This document shows positions 21,201 to 32,629 of a stretch of 64,000 nucleotides of DNA, in pieces. The notes beneath the pieces are model-generated. The model was given only the letters and a program-made list of their open reading frames with translations. It made no database searches and had not been told where the DNA came from. How positions within the stretch are numbered: position 1 is the stretch's first letter; every line of letters begins with the position of its first letter. This DNA comes from Zoroaster sp. YZ-2022 (taxonomy: Eukaryota; Echinodermata; Asteroidea; Forcipulatida; Zoroasteridae), in contig CM055830.1 in the NCBI GenBank assembly GCA_029582265.1, positions 21,041,365 to 21,105,364 on the forward strand, read 5' to 3'. A program made the translations under genes and the position numbers.

Positions 21201-22315
21201 GGGAACCAGAAATAACAGCAGAATTTAGAACGTCGAAAAGATCGTTTTTAATTAATGACCAAAAGGAAACAAAAAATTCTGAGGTCAGCCCGTCAAACCC
21301 AGGCGTTTTATTTTTGCCAAGCTGGTTGACAACACAATCAAGTTCCTCCGGACGAAGAGGAGCATCAAGATCCTCTGCGTCCAGAGGATCAAGCCGAGAT
21401 AAATCGGATAATAAAGGCTCTAGGGCGTCCTCGTCAGTAGGAACGCGACTGTAAAGATTAGTGTAAAAGTTCCGGCAGTGGTTTTTTATTTCATCCGGGT
21501 TGTCAGTAATTTCACCATCAGGAAGACGAATACTACAGAGGGTTTTAGAAATAGAATGAGATTTTTCAAGGTTGAAAAAATAAGAAGAGCTACTGTCAGC
21601 TTCGTTAAGGTGCTGAAAACGAGATCGGACGAGGGCGCCCTGAGCCTGATTTTTTAAAAGAATATTTAATTCTTTGCGCTGTTCTTTGAGGACCTTTTGG
21701 GCTTCTGCTGTGATGTCTGGAGCAGACTGAAGCTCCTCAATTTGGGAATTAATACGAAGAAAGGCAGCTCGTTTTTCTCTGGCGAGTCTGGAACTGTATT
21801 TTTGGGTGAGGGTTTTGATTTGGGCCTTGCCGAGGTCCCACCACTTGCATACGTCGTTAAAATGACGTTTTTCCATTTGCCAATTTGACCAGAAAAGATG
21901 TATAATTTCACGATAATTTTTGTCAATGAGAAGAGAGTTATTGAAATGCCAGTAAGCACTGCCTCTGTGTTGAGAGGAAGGAGGTTTGATAGAAAGATGA
22001 ACGGCAGAGTGGTCGGACAGAGAACAAGGAATAATTTGACAAGAGCGAATAGCTGGTATCAAAGTGGGAGGAGCATAAAGTCGATCAAGTCTAACCTGAG
22101 AAATTTTGTCGGGAGAGAAAGGGTTTTTCCTCATCCAGGTATACCGTTTAACTCGGGGGTTTCGTCTGCGCCAGACATCACACAAATTAAAATTAGTAAG
22201 AACATTTTTGAGAGCCGTTGAGACCCGGGGACGATGTTCGGTCAGCCTATCTGCGCGGTCCATAGAAGGATCGCAAGTACAATTAAAATCACCTCCGACA
22301 ATATTAATGGCGCCG

Positions 22316-25300
22316 CACAGTGGGACAGAATGAGATCAAAGTGCGCCAAAATTATATTTCAACTTACTTTTTGATGTAAATTATTCTCTAAGGGTTTTCC
22401 GACCCGTAGAATTCGATGGTAATGTTTTTAAACGCATATGACGTCATTTTAATGCTGAGTTATGATTGGTCTGTAGTAGTTTAAATAAATGCAATTGATG
22501 TCATAGCAGTGCTTGCGATACTTTTCCTTAAGGTTAAATGTAGTCACAGTACAGATATCTGGTTCATATAGCTTATCAATCAAGTCTTGGAATGTTCGTT
22601 AAACCTTAACCTCTATACCATTTTTTTAAATTTTGTTTGTTTGTTTGTTGGGGTGCTTGTTTGTTTGTTTGTTTGTTGGGGTGTTTGTTTGCTTATTTTT
22701 TATTTTTTATTTTTTATTTGACATGCGAAATTTCCAACTTAAAAAAAATTACGATCATTGTACTTACTGCTTAAGATGAATTTATATCTGAAGTATCACT
22801 GTGCTCTGTGTGTTCTGTGTCACTGTCATCGTCATGGTCCGAGCATTTTAACATATCTTTGACTTCACTTAGGAGAGGTCTTGATTGTCGTGTCTTCAAT
22901 GATCTACTGCTGATGACAATGTCTCCTGTCACCATGAGTCGATGAAATACATCGCTCATGGTGTCCACCCTGGATGTTTTTCGTGCATGCCTCAGTCTGA
23001 ATAATTTGTTGTTTTTATTTCTGGCTTCTTGAGCTTCCTCACTCATCATGCCGATAGGAAGTACAGACGATGACAATATGTCAGCTCCGTGGATGAGAAG
23101 AATGTGAACACTCACTGGCATTAAGAACCAAGGGTATAGTTCAACTTGAAGTTTTGCTGTCTCCATGCAAAATGCACCAAATTTGACCGGGTCCAAGGAA
23201 GTGTGCATGATAGGGCAACGAGGATCATGTGTAGTCTGTGAATGAGGCTTTCATTCAGTCCACAAATTACTGCAAATGTGTTTTCTGCCTGGAATGCTCT
23301 TCGTGCAGTGTTTCCATCATTTGTGTTGCCAGCTCCTTGCTTTGGCTCATCGACTTTTAGTCCAAGTTCAGATTTGAACCCATCATGAATTTCCTTCTTT
23401 CTGCTTGCAAGCAATGTCTTGTCAGCTTCAGACTGCACACGCCACTTACGAATCGTAAGTCGATATGCAATATGAAGAAGCATCTCGAAACATCGAATCC
23501 ATTTGTGGAGTGGTGAAAGTCCGTATTTGTATCTCTCTTCAGCTGGGGAAGGTAGCTCTGTTAGGTTATTGAACTGTTTAGGCGTTGCCCCACAAATGTA
23601 ACATCTCATAGATGATTTGGTTGAAGTCAGAGCATTGATCACCTTTTGGTCCACCATGGTGAGGTGTAAATCATACTTCACTAGCATGTTGTCTTTCCTG
23701 TTTTGGTCCTCTTCAAGCTCGTACCCAATTTCTAAAGTTACACTGATGGGTTGGAGTTTCTTAATTTCCTCATTCATACAACGACATTCCTCCTGACTCA
23801 ACTCAGTTGTTTCCTTTTTGAACTGTAAACTGATGGGCCGGCAAAATCGGGTTGAAGAAGGGACTGGGTTCTGCCACAAAATGTGATCCTTAAATTTTAA
23901 TTGTAGTGGCACAAGTGTAGTACAAAACATACTGGCATCTGATTGATCAACAGAGGAAAATTTTTGTTTATATTCGCTGTGTCCTGATGCACCATCAAAG
24001 CCCCACTTGCACACCAAATCACATGATAATTGTGCACCTTCCTCAAGACCCTCGACAACTTCAGTTATTGCCTCTTTTTGCTCCTGGATGATTCTGAGTG
24101 CGGTGTGATCAAGGAGACTCTGCAGAGGCACTTTTGCTGAATCCTCCATGATTGAAATGTTATTCGGGTAGCACTTTTTTTTTGCTTCTCTGACTTCATT
24201 GTAGGGTGGATATATGTTCGCATTTTCCGTTTGGCTGCAGATCGTACCGTTTGATAAGACTGTTTGGTCATTCCAGTTTCTACCATCAATGATAAAGCCT
24301 CATCCGATGAGAAATTTTCTTGTTTCTTGGATGGCATAGAAATGAGCTTTCTCATCTTAGCTGGTTTTGAGGGAGACATCATTGCAAACTTGAGAACATA
24401 CTTTAGGTCAGGATTCTGTCGGTATGCACCCTGTGATGCTGCATAAAGAAGTTCACTTGGCTCTTTTTGAATAAGAAGTTCATGTGCTTTTCTCTGTCGT
24501 GATCTTTTTGAAAGGGATTGCCAGTCTTTTGGGGGACGTCCTGCAGTGGATTGCGATTGCGATGCACCCGGGACTGATGAGGCACAAGGATCATCTATGG
24601 TAGCACTCTGCATCAACAACTGCTCAAATTCATCAGGGAGTGATATGTTTTGGTCAAGCCACTCTGAGTTCTTGCTCAGAAACAATGCTTTAACACGCTT
24701 ACTTCTGGTCCACCTTTCTTTCACTCGATAAAGAAATCTCTTAATTGCTTTGATCGTCTGCTGTTTGAGGCAATCAGAAACATTCGACGTAAACTCAAGA
24801 AGAAAATCGAAGCATTTGTTACAAGACAATTCGATATTAGTAATTGAACCAGAAGAATGCACCAGTTCAAACAATTGTCGTCGTGATATACGTGAAGATG
24901 CCATCTTTGTCAGAAAAGGTTTCTTAGACTTGTCTACATATGAAGACGCACTGACTGATGTAGTTGACAAAAATAAGCTGTAGCTTAAACCAAAAGCGAC
25001 TGCACATATATTTTCCCACGAAGGCCAGGATCAAAGACAATGCGCGTATCGAGTTTCACGTAGCTTCTCGGTGCGTGATGACAAATAAAGCCGATACAGG
25101 CGCTCATAAATCAGAACGTATCTTAAAGAGTTGCACAAAGTAGCAGCCAAATATGGTACCAAAGTGAAGGGGAGACTATGGGGATCACGCCAGTATAAAA
25201 ATTAAGGCGGGAATCCACGGGAATCTAAACCTTTTGTGTTATTTAAAATAAAAAAACTGTTTTTTGTGGGGTTTTTTGACAGTTTTTACCCTCTAATGGG

Positions 25301-25636
25301 ATTAATTTAAATTTTCAAAATTTTAAAAACCCAACATTGTTGAAGTATGACTTATGGACAGTAGATATACACATTTTTAAGTAAATACCTTTTTTCTAAA
25401 ATACCCTTATTATGGTTTAAACAAATAAAGCTACTTTTAGCCTTTTAGCTTCATTTAGGCACTTTTTTGTGTTCAAAAATTTAAAAAAAAATACTTTAAA
25501 AAAATTCTAAAGAAAAATATTCTCAAAAAGTGTTCGTGGGGGTCTGATCTTTCGAAAAAACATTTTTAAAAGTGGAACCGTCACACACCCCAAACCACTA
25601 TTTTGGCGCACTTTCATCATCCCCTGGCCCACTGTG
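22316..25636 (-). mobile_element. Transib DNA transposon with RSS-like termini
   Basis: 3,321 bp, flanked by CGCCG at 22,311-22,315 and 25,637-25,641. Both ends start with CACAGTG, the heptamer of V(D)J recombination signals. At both ends a 23-bp spacer ending AAAGTGCG and then CCAAAAT (22,346; 25,606 reversed) follow. GC-rich 5-bp target duplications and CAC-starting termini are known Transib traits. The interior carries a RAG1-related transposase in three frame blocks. The stretches 22,355-22,770 and 24,971-25,597 hold no further gene, only T/G-rich and A/T-rich sequence. Confidence 0.85.
22771..24970 (-). pseudogene. Transib transposase (RAG1-core relative), broken in three frames
   Basis: The N-terminal block is 24,970-24,065, with a possible start also at 24,904 (M-A-S-S-R). 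The core block is 24,149-23,121 and the C-terminal block is 23,208-22,771, each in a different frame relative to the next. Recognisable RAG1/Transib features, in order: K-W-G-F-D-G-A-S-G (first catalytic Asp, ~23,995), T-M-V-D-Q-K-V (second Asp, ~23,650), C-Y-I-C-G-A-T (zinc Cys pair), N-D-G-N-T-A-R-R, V-H-I-L-L-I-H-G (zinc His pair) and S-E-E-A-Q-E-A-R-N-K (catalytic Glu, ~23,028). All three acidic residues survive. Joins lie near 24,150-24,220 and 23,205-23,230. Introns are possible but no convincing splice sites were seen; frameshift decay is simpler. An acidic Ser/Asp tail ends the protein. Confidence 0.8.
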
Positions 25637-26098
25637 CGCCGTCACTAAAGTGCTGGTCACAGTGGTTATTAAGTTTCTCAAGGGTTTGGATGGCAATGTT
25701 GTCAGTTTGGGGGACAAGTAAATTATAAATGTTATACAAGGTGTTTTGGTGCTTAATTTGGGCAAAAAGGAGGTGGCCAGTAGCGACAACACTGGAGGAA
25801 ACAAGATCGATATTGTTATTAATTAGCATAGTAACTCCCGATCCAGGTGTAGTACCGGGAGCACAAAGGGGAGTATAATTAGACCAACTTTTCCAACACA
25901 AGCATTGTTCACTGAGAGAGTAAGTTTCTTGTAAAAGAATAACATCACACCTTTGAGTAAGGTTCGAAAAATAGCGAGTAAAGGCGACATTACGGGTGGT
26001 ATTGTGACAACCTCCAGTGTTTAGAGTAATTAGTGACAGCGCCATTAACAGGGCAGAAAGGGTATGTCGTCTCAACATCATAAAGGAGAAAAATAAAG

Positions 26099-27857
26099 TT
26101 ACTTCAATTTTGTAATTAGTTTGCGAACCCTGTGCTGCAAGTTATTCTGGATCAGGGGACTATTTGTCAAGGGTATGAGTTGCTGAATCAAACCAGCGGT
26201 ATTGGTAGTGAATTTCTGGGCAATTGCCTTGGGGTTTCTTTGGGATTTGACCGAGGAGAGAAAATGGATGAGCTGAGAGTGGTTGAGGGGACCTGGACAG
26301 GAGGAGAAAAGAGTCTGTGATAATTCATTGTCCGACAGGTTCTGTGAGTCATCCCACACGGAGGAGTCAGTATCGGTCGCTTCAGCTGTGGAGTTGGGAG
26401 TTGAAAAGGTAGATGGGATTTCAAGGACGGGGGACGGGGTGGGGTTAGGGGAAGATGAGGTATGGGAAAAAGGGGATGGGGAGGGGGAATGGGGGTTGGA
26501 GAAAAGGGCGTAGGGGGGATAGGGGTGGGGGTAGGTGGAAAGGGGGTAGAGGGAATGGGCGTAGGGGGAGTGGGCGTAGTGGGAAAAAGGGTGGAGTTGT
26601 CGGTAGGAGGAATTGAATCGGAGGGCATTGGAGTGATGGTGGCACCATTGGGAGCGAGTATGGAGGGGGACAGAGAATCCAGGACCTGAGAGAGGGTTGG
26701 GGTGTCCGGTTTATTTGAAGATGCATTCTTCCTGCGAAGTTTGCGTTGGGGTTGTGGGGATTTCAAGGGAGTGAGATGGGGGCTATCATCAGTGGATTTG
26801 GGAGGGGACAATTTTCGTTTTGACACGATATCAGAAAAGAGCCTAGTAGGGGCAGGTGGGGTACCCCAGATGTACTTGTGGGTGTCCATTGGGGAGTCGT
26901 TGGAGGGACCGTCAGATAGTGCCCGAGAGGGTGGCGGTGAAGTTTCGGCACTGGTGTCTGCCATGGCAGTAGTGGTTCGAACGGCAGTAATGGCAGTAGC
27001 AGCAGTCGAAGCCGTGCTCGGCTTACTAGCAGCGGCGGCTGCTGGCCCAGCAGAAGCAGCATGGGACACCGAGGGTCCCGCTACAGGATCACCCGTATCG
27101 AGGCTCGGGAGGGGACGGGAGGGTTATGTTTGGACTTCGGAGGGTGCTTTGGGTCTGATTTTTTGTGCATGAAGGCTGGAGGGGGGTTGAGGGGGTTGAT
27201 GGGTTCGTTAGCATCGGCCTGGGTGTGGGGTTTCTTACAGAAGCGACTGATGTGACCATATTCCCCACAGTTGAAGCACCGAACTGACTCAATAGACAAA
27301 AAGACTCGATAATTGACACCAGAATGAGAAAAATTTATATGGTCTGGGAGGGTGATATTGGGCTTAAGGATGATTTGAACCTGTCGGCGGAAAGACATTA
27401 TGTGAGACAGCTGTTTGTTTTTTAACCTAAGGGGTATGGGTTTGACAGCGGACACTACTTTACAGAAACTGGAAAAATTTTGGAGAAGAACATAATTGGG
27501 AATATCAGGGTAGACATTAGATAACGTAAGGCGAGTGGTAGGTTGAATGAGAGGGGTGAGTTCCAAGAAGGAGTCACCGTATGTCAAACCACGGGCAATG
27601 GCGTCAGCGACCTCCTCCATGGAACTCACGTACAAAGCAATGCGATTGTTAGAAATACGACTGGCAGAGACGATGTGCTTTTCAGGCATGGTTTCACGGA
27701 ATTTATCAAGATAGGATTCAATAGATACGTTATCTAAGGCCTTGAAAGCAAAGCCATTGTTCCTGGTGACGCCCTTAAACGGCTCGTCATCAGGAACAAT
27801 GGGTCTGGGTGCACCAGACGCGCTAACATTACGTGGTGGTTCTGCCTGAGTGGCCAT
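26099..27857 (-). pseudogene. LINE B1 ORF1 (zinc-knuckle RNA-binding), frameshifted
   Basis: Likely start M-A-T-Q-A-E-P-P at 27,857. The N-terminal half is a folded domain that includes a T-R-L-T-L-S-N-V-Y-P-motif. One CCHC knuckle follows (C-F-N-C-G-E-Y-G-H-I-S-R-F-C), then a long Pro/Thr-rich linker, encoded by a G-rich tract on the plus strand, and a helical C-terminal segment. The frame breaks near 27,080 and again near 26,360. LINE B2 has the same parts in one frame from 34,384, which shows these are breaks. Confidence 0.8.
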
Positions 27858-28071
27858 GGTGGCCAGCTCAGTACAAAACGCCACAGTATAGGCGAAAAAA
27901 AAAGGTCTAAAAAAACAAGCAAAAGACAAAATTATATACAGTGGGCTCGGTCTAGCTAGACCTATATCATATATTAATTATAATAATAAGAAAACAAGGA
28001 CCTAAAGAGGTCTAAAGAAGTAAATATTAAAGACTTACTCGGAGCTCGAAGGAACACACGTCCGCTAAAGA

Positions 28072-28326
<255 letters not shown>

Positions 28327-28725
28327 ATTTTTTTTACTTTTTTCAAGGAAAACTTTATTTCAAATCCTTGAAGAACACAGTATATACAGAATTAAAAGAA
28401 TTATAATTAAATCAGTACAATTAATGGAATTATAATTAAATCAATCAATATAATAATTGAAACATTAAATAGCAATTAGCAGGCATCAGAAATAATTTAG
28501 CGGGGAAGGGGAGGACTCAGGGAAGGGAAGGAAGGGGAAGGAGGAGTGGGGCCCACTGGCGTCTGGATGTGGGCACCTTTGCCCACTGCCTGTAGACCCC
28601 TGTTGGGAAATGGTCAGGCCACCGGGGTGGGCGGTGAAAAGACACCACGTCCCGCCGAGGAGGGGCGGCGACTACCCACGCCTCGGTGACCTGGGGAGGG
28701 AGGGAAAAATTTAATTAAAACAGAA

Positions 28726-31700
28726 TTAAATCAACCAGGTTATTTTGTTATTTTGCATAGTAAAGAGAGTATCATTGATGGACCATTTTAGGAGGAATTT
28801 GTTGAGAGAGTTGGTGAAGATATAATAACTGTGCTCGAGAATGACTTTTGTTTTTAATCGGTGGGTCCATACTACAAGGGGGGAGGAGAAATTTGTGGTT
28901 CGGTAAAGCCAGTAGATGACGTTTTTAAGACTTATTATTAGGAAATTTGCCAGGCACACGGTCTCCCTGCTTCGACCCGGGCGTGATGAATCAAGGCCCA
29001 GTAAAAGTCAAAGTTCAGCTTGATATCAGGAAGAAGGTGCGAAAGCTTGTGTAGAAGGTTGAGGGCAGGCTGAATGGATGGACAGATGATGAAGAGGTGA
29101 TGGATCGTGCCTCTCTCGCCGCACCAGCCGCAGGATGATGGGATGGCAGGATTCAGGTGATGAAGGACGGTAAGAGACGGCAGGATGTTATGGAAGAGTT
29201 TGAACTGGACATCTCCCTCCTTCTTGGAAGTTGGCAGCTGGTAGATTGCTTTCCATGGGATGTTGTGTGAAGGAGGGAGGAAACCAAGTTCGTGCCAGTG
29301 TGTAGATGAAAAAGAAGAGAGCTCGTTGACGTGGTAATTAAACTTTCCATAGATAGATTTGGAGGTTGCAGTGAGGCCGTTCGTATTACTGTCCAGGAAG
29401 ATTTGGCCGGGTGATTCAGGGCGAGAGGCCGCGATGGTGGAGAAGTGAGGTAAGTCCTGAAGAAGTCCGGTGTTGTCGAAGAGAGACGGAAAGGATGTGG
29501 AGATGGCATGGTGCTGGCGAGAGAGTTCATTATGTAGAATACGAAGTGAAGGGAGACGGAGACTCGAGGTTGGAAAGTGAAGATCCTCAGCATTCAGCCA
29601 GGTGCCGGTGTTCAGGTTGATGAGGTTTCTGACGAGTTTGACTCCCCCCGCGAGGAGTCGAACAGAGAGAACCGAGTGCCCGGGCAAGTCACGGATAAAG
29701 GAGGGTAGATTAGGGGGAGATTTATAACATGGTTGATTGATTTGGCGGGTGTTTCTACTCGAGCTCCGAGTGTCATCCAAGCACGCAGGACCTCACTGTA
29801 GAAAACAGGCAGACTGGTGAGATATTTGGAGTCGATATCAGTAAGAAAGATTTGGTAATCAAGATTCAAGTGTTTGTATTGTCGAAGAAAGTAATCCATT
29901 AGACAGAAACAAGGATGGGAATTAAATTGGAGATAACGTTGAATACAGTTGAATCTGAAAGTGAGGCTGCGTGCTTGGAGACAAGCTAAACCAAGTCCAC
30001 CTTTATCGGGGTTTTGAAAAAGAAGTTGTCTTTTGAGGAAGTGTTTTTTGTTGGACCAGATAAAATCGACAAGCATGTCTTGGAGTTCACCTAGGACGTT
30101 ATTAGGACAGGGGAGAACAGCAATACAGTGAAAAAGTTTAGAGGCGGCGAGTTGATTAGCGACAATAATTTTTCCTTTGAAAGATAGGGAATTTGAAAGA
30201 TAGATCCAGGAGGAGAGAGTTTTTCGTAGTTTATTTTTGCATTGAACCCAGTTTTCTTGAGTGTAGGTGTTGTTATTACCTAGGTGAACTCCAAGAAAGG
30301 ATAAACCTTGATTGTTCCAATGGAAAGAAAGGGGCTTGTCGATTCTATCGGTCCAACTGCCGACCCATAGACCCTTGGATTTCTGATAATTGAGACAGGC
30401 AGCAGAGGATTTACTGAATATACAATAGGCATTATTAATAATATCAAATCCCTCATCGGAGGTGACGAATATAGAAATATCGTCTGCATAAGCCGAGACT
30501 GAGCAATATCTATTTGTATTAGGAAGAAGCAGACTTTTACCTGAGAGATCGTTACGTAATTTGTTAAGAAAGGGCTCAATGGCTATTGTGTACAGCAGCC
30601 CCGAGAGCGGGCATCCCTGAAGTATACCCTTTTCAAAAGGAAATGATGCGGTCAAAGAGCCGCAGACTTTGATGTGGCTCTCGGCGCCGCTGTACAAAAG
30701 TTCGAGGTAGGAAACAAATTTGTCTCCAAATCCCATGGCTCTCATTGTCTTGAAGAGGTAGCCGTGGTCAACATTGTCAAAGGCTTTTCTTTGATCAAGG
30801 TTGACCACGGCCAAAGGTAGGTTATTGTAATTACAATAATAAAGGGCGTCTCGGGTGAGATTTAGATTATCATAAATACTGCGTCCGGGGACACAGTATG
30901 ACTGATCTTCATTGATAATATCATTTATTGATTGTTTTAAACGGTTAGCAAGCAGCTTGGCAAAGATTTTATAATCTGTGTTGAGTAAGGAGACAGGACG
31001 CCAATTGGACAGGTCAGAAAGGTCTCCTTTTTTGGGGATCAGAGTAATTATTGCTTTGTGAAAGGAGTTGGGGAGGGAACCAGAATTTGTTGCGAAAAAT
31101 AGAACTTCGAACAGATCGTTTTTAAACAAGGGCCAAAAGGAAGAAAAGAATTCGGAAGTAAGACCATCGAAACCAGGAGTTTTGTTTTTACCAAGCTGCT
31201 TGATAACGGCATCAAGTTCCTCGGGACGCAGAGGAGCATCAAGGTCCTCTGCGTCCGCGGGATCTAACTGAGATAAATCTCGTAGGAAATCTTCGAGGGT
31301 GCCCTCGTCAGTTTGAACAGAACTATATAAGTCTTTGTAGTAGTTGCGGCAATGGGTTTTGATTTCTGCGGGGTCCTCTGTGAGTGACCCCGAGGGAAGG
31401 CGAACACAAGAAAGATTTTTAGATTGAGAATGAGATTGCTCAAGATGGAAGAAATAAGAAGAACTGGTATCTACTTCATTAATATGCTGAAAGCGGGATC
31501 TGACGAGGGCACCCTGGGCTTTATTTTTCAAGAAAACATTTAATTCTTCTCTCTGCTGTTGCAGAACTTGTTTAGTCTCTGGTGTGATGTCTGGCATAGA
31601 CTGAAGATTATCGATGTATTGATTGATATTTTGAAATATACGACGTTTTTCTTGGGCAATTTTAGAACAATAACTCTGGGTAAGCTTTTTAATTTGAGCT

Positions 31701-32580
31701 TTACCCAGGTCCCACCAAGAAAGAATATTACGGAATGTGTGTTTTTCTGTTTGCCAATTGGCCCAAAATTGTTGAAGGATCTCACGGTAATTTATATCAT
31801 CAAGAATGGAGTTATTAAAGTGCCAGTAGGTACTTTTGGTGGGATGAAGAGAGGGAGTGCTGAATACAAGAGAAACAGCAGAATGATCAGAGAGCGAACA
31901 GGGAAAATGGAGCAGGTGCGAACAGACGGAATGAAACTAAAGGGGATATAAAAACGATCAAGTCTGGCTTTAGAAACTCGATCAGAATTAGTAAACCTAA
32001 ACCAGGTGAATTTGCTATTAGAAGGATTCAGTCTGCGCCAGACATCACAAAGAGAGTTTTTATTCATAGAATTCCTGAGAGCCAGTGAGATTTGGGGTCT
32101 ATGCTCAGTCGGCTTATTCAGACGATCTATAAAAGGATTATCAGTACAATTAAAGTCACCTCCGATAATAATGGCACCGTCACTACATTGATTACAATGG
32201 AGATCCATATCATTAATATACTTAAGAGCAAAGGAGTTAGATTGAGGAATAAGGACATTATAAATATTGAAGATATCATTATTAATTTTGACTTTAACAT
32301 ATAAAATAGAACCACTAGCGATAACACCGGAGGCTATTGCTTCGATATTGCGATGAATAAGTGTGGTGACTCCAGATCCCGGTGCACTCCCAGGAGCACA
32401 AATAGGGATGTAGTTGGGCCAATTTTTCCAGCAGGGGTGATTACTTTTAACGTTATAAGTTTCCTGAAGAAGAATAATATCATTTTTGGGGGCAAGAAGT
32501 TCAAAATAATCTTTCAGAGAGGCATTACAGGTGATATTGCAACAGCCGCCGGTGTTAAGGGTAATTAGTGACAGTGCCAT
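28726..32580 (-). pseudogene. LINE B2 ORF2 (endonuclease-RT), several frameshifts
   Basis: Starts M-A-L-S-L-I-T-L-N-T-G-G-C. The endonuclease has L-L-Q-E-T-Y, G-G-D-F-N-C and R-L-D-R-F, and loses frame near 31,890. A short block follows (31,785-31,540), then the main RT block (31,597-29,612). The RT has N-W-R-P-V-S-L-L-N-T, D-Q-R-K-A-F-D-N, K-G-I-L-Q-G-C-P-L-S-G (L where R is usual) and A-Y-A-D-D-I. The C-terminal region shifts again (29,780-28,938, then 28,959-28,726), ending T-W-L-I. At least four lesions make it non-functional. Confidence 0.85.
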
Positions 32581-32629
32581 TACAAAGAAGAGGGAAAAGA
32601 ATCTAACAAAGAAATCCATGGTAACAGAG

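Larger units (their letters stand above)
18836..26045 (-). pseudogene. LINE B1 ORF2 (endonuclease-RT), split by Transib, frameshifted
   Basis: Starts at M-A-L-S-L-I-T-L-N-T-G-G. The first endonuclease part reads to 25,642. The rest resumes at 22,310 with V-G-G-D-F-N-C and continues open to 19,315. It then shifts frame (19,315-19,421) and again near 18,930, ending at a stop at 18,836-18,838 after W-L-I. RT motifs: N-W-R-P-V-S-L-L-N-T, D-Q-R-K-A-F-D-N, K-G-I-R-Q-G-C-P-L-S-G and A-Y-A-D-D-I (near 20,600). These are typical of the Tx1 group. The RT itself has no lesion; the insertion and the 3' frameshifts inactivate it. Confidence 0.85.
18287..28071 (-). mobile_element. LINE B1, Tx1-like non-LTR retrotransposon interrupted by Transib
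   Basis: Full-length layout on the minus strand: 5' end (sense AGCGGACGTGT, near 28,060), ORF1, ~50-bp gap, ORF2 and a 3' UTR. The 3' UTR end shares the AATAAAG...AAAAGTAAAAAAA termination with LINE B2. Both ends sit in AAAT/TTTA repeats. The Transib element at 22,316-25,636 splits the endonuclease domain. Frameshifts in both ORFs show it is dead. Confidence 0.85.

Noticed and set aside
22620..22700. (TTTG)n run as a separate microsatellite locus of interest
   Set aside because: Short and lies within the Transib non-coding part; nothing beyond simple repeat.
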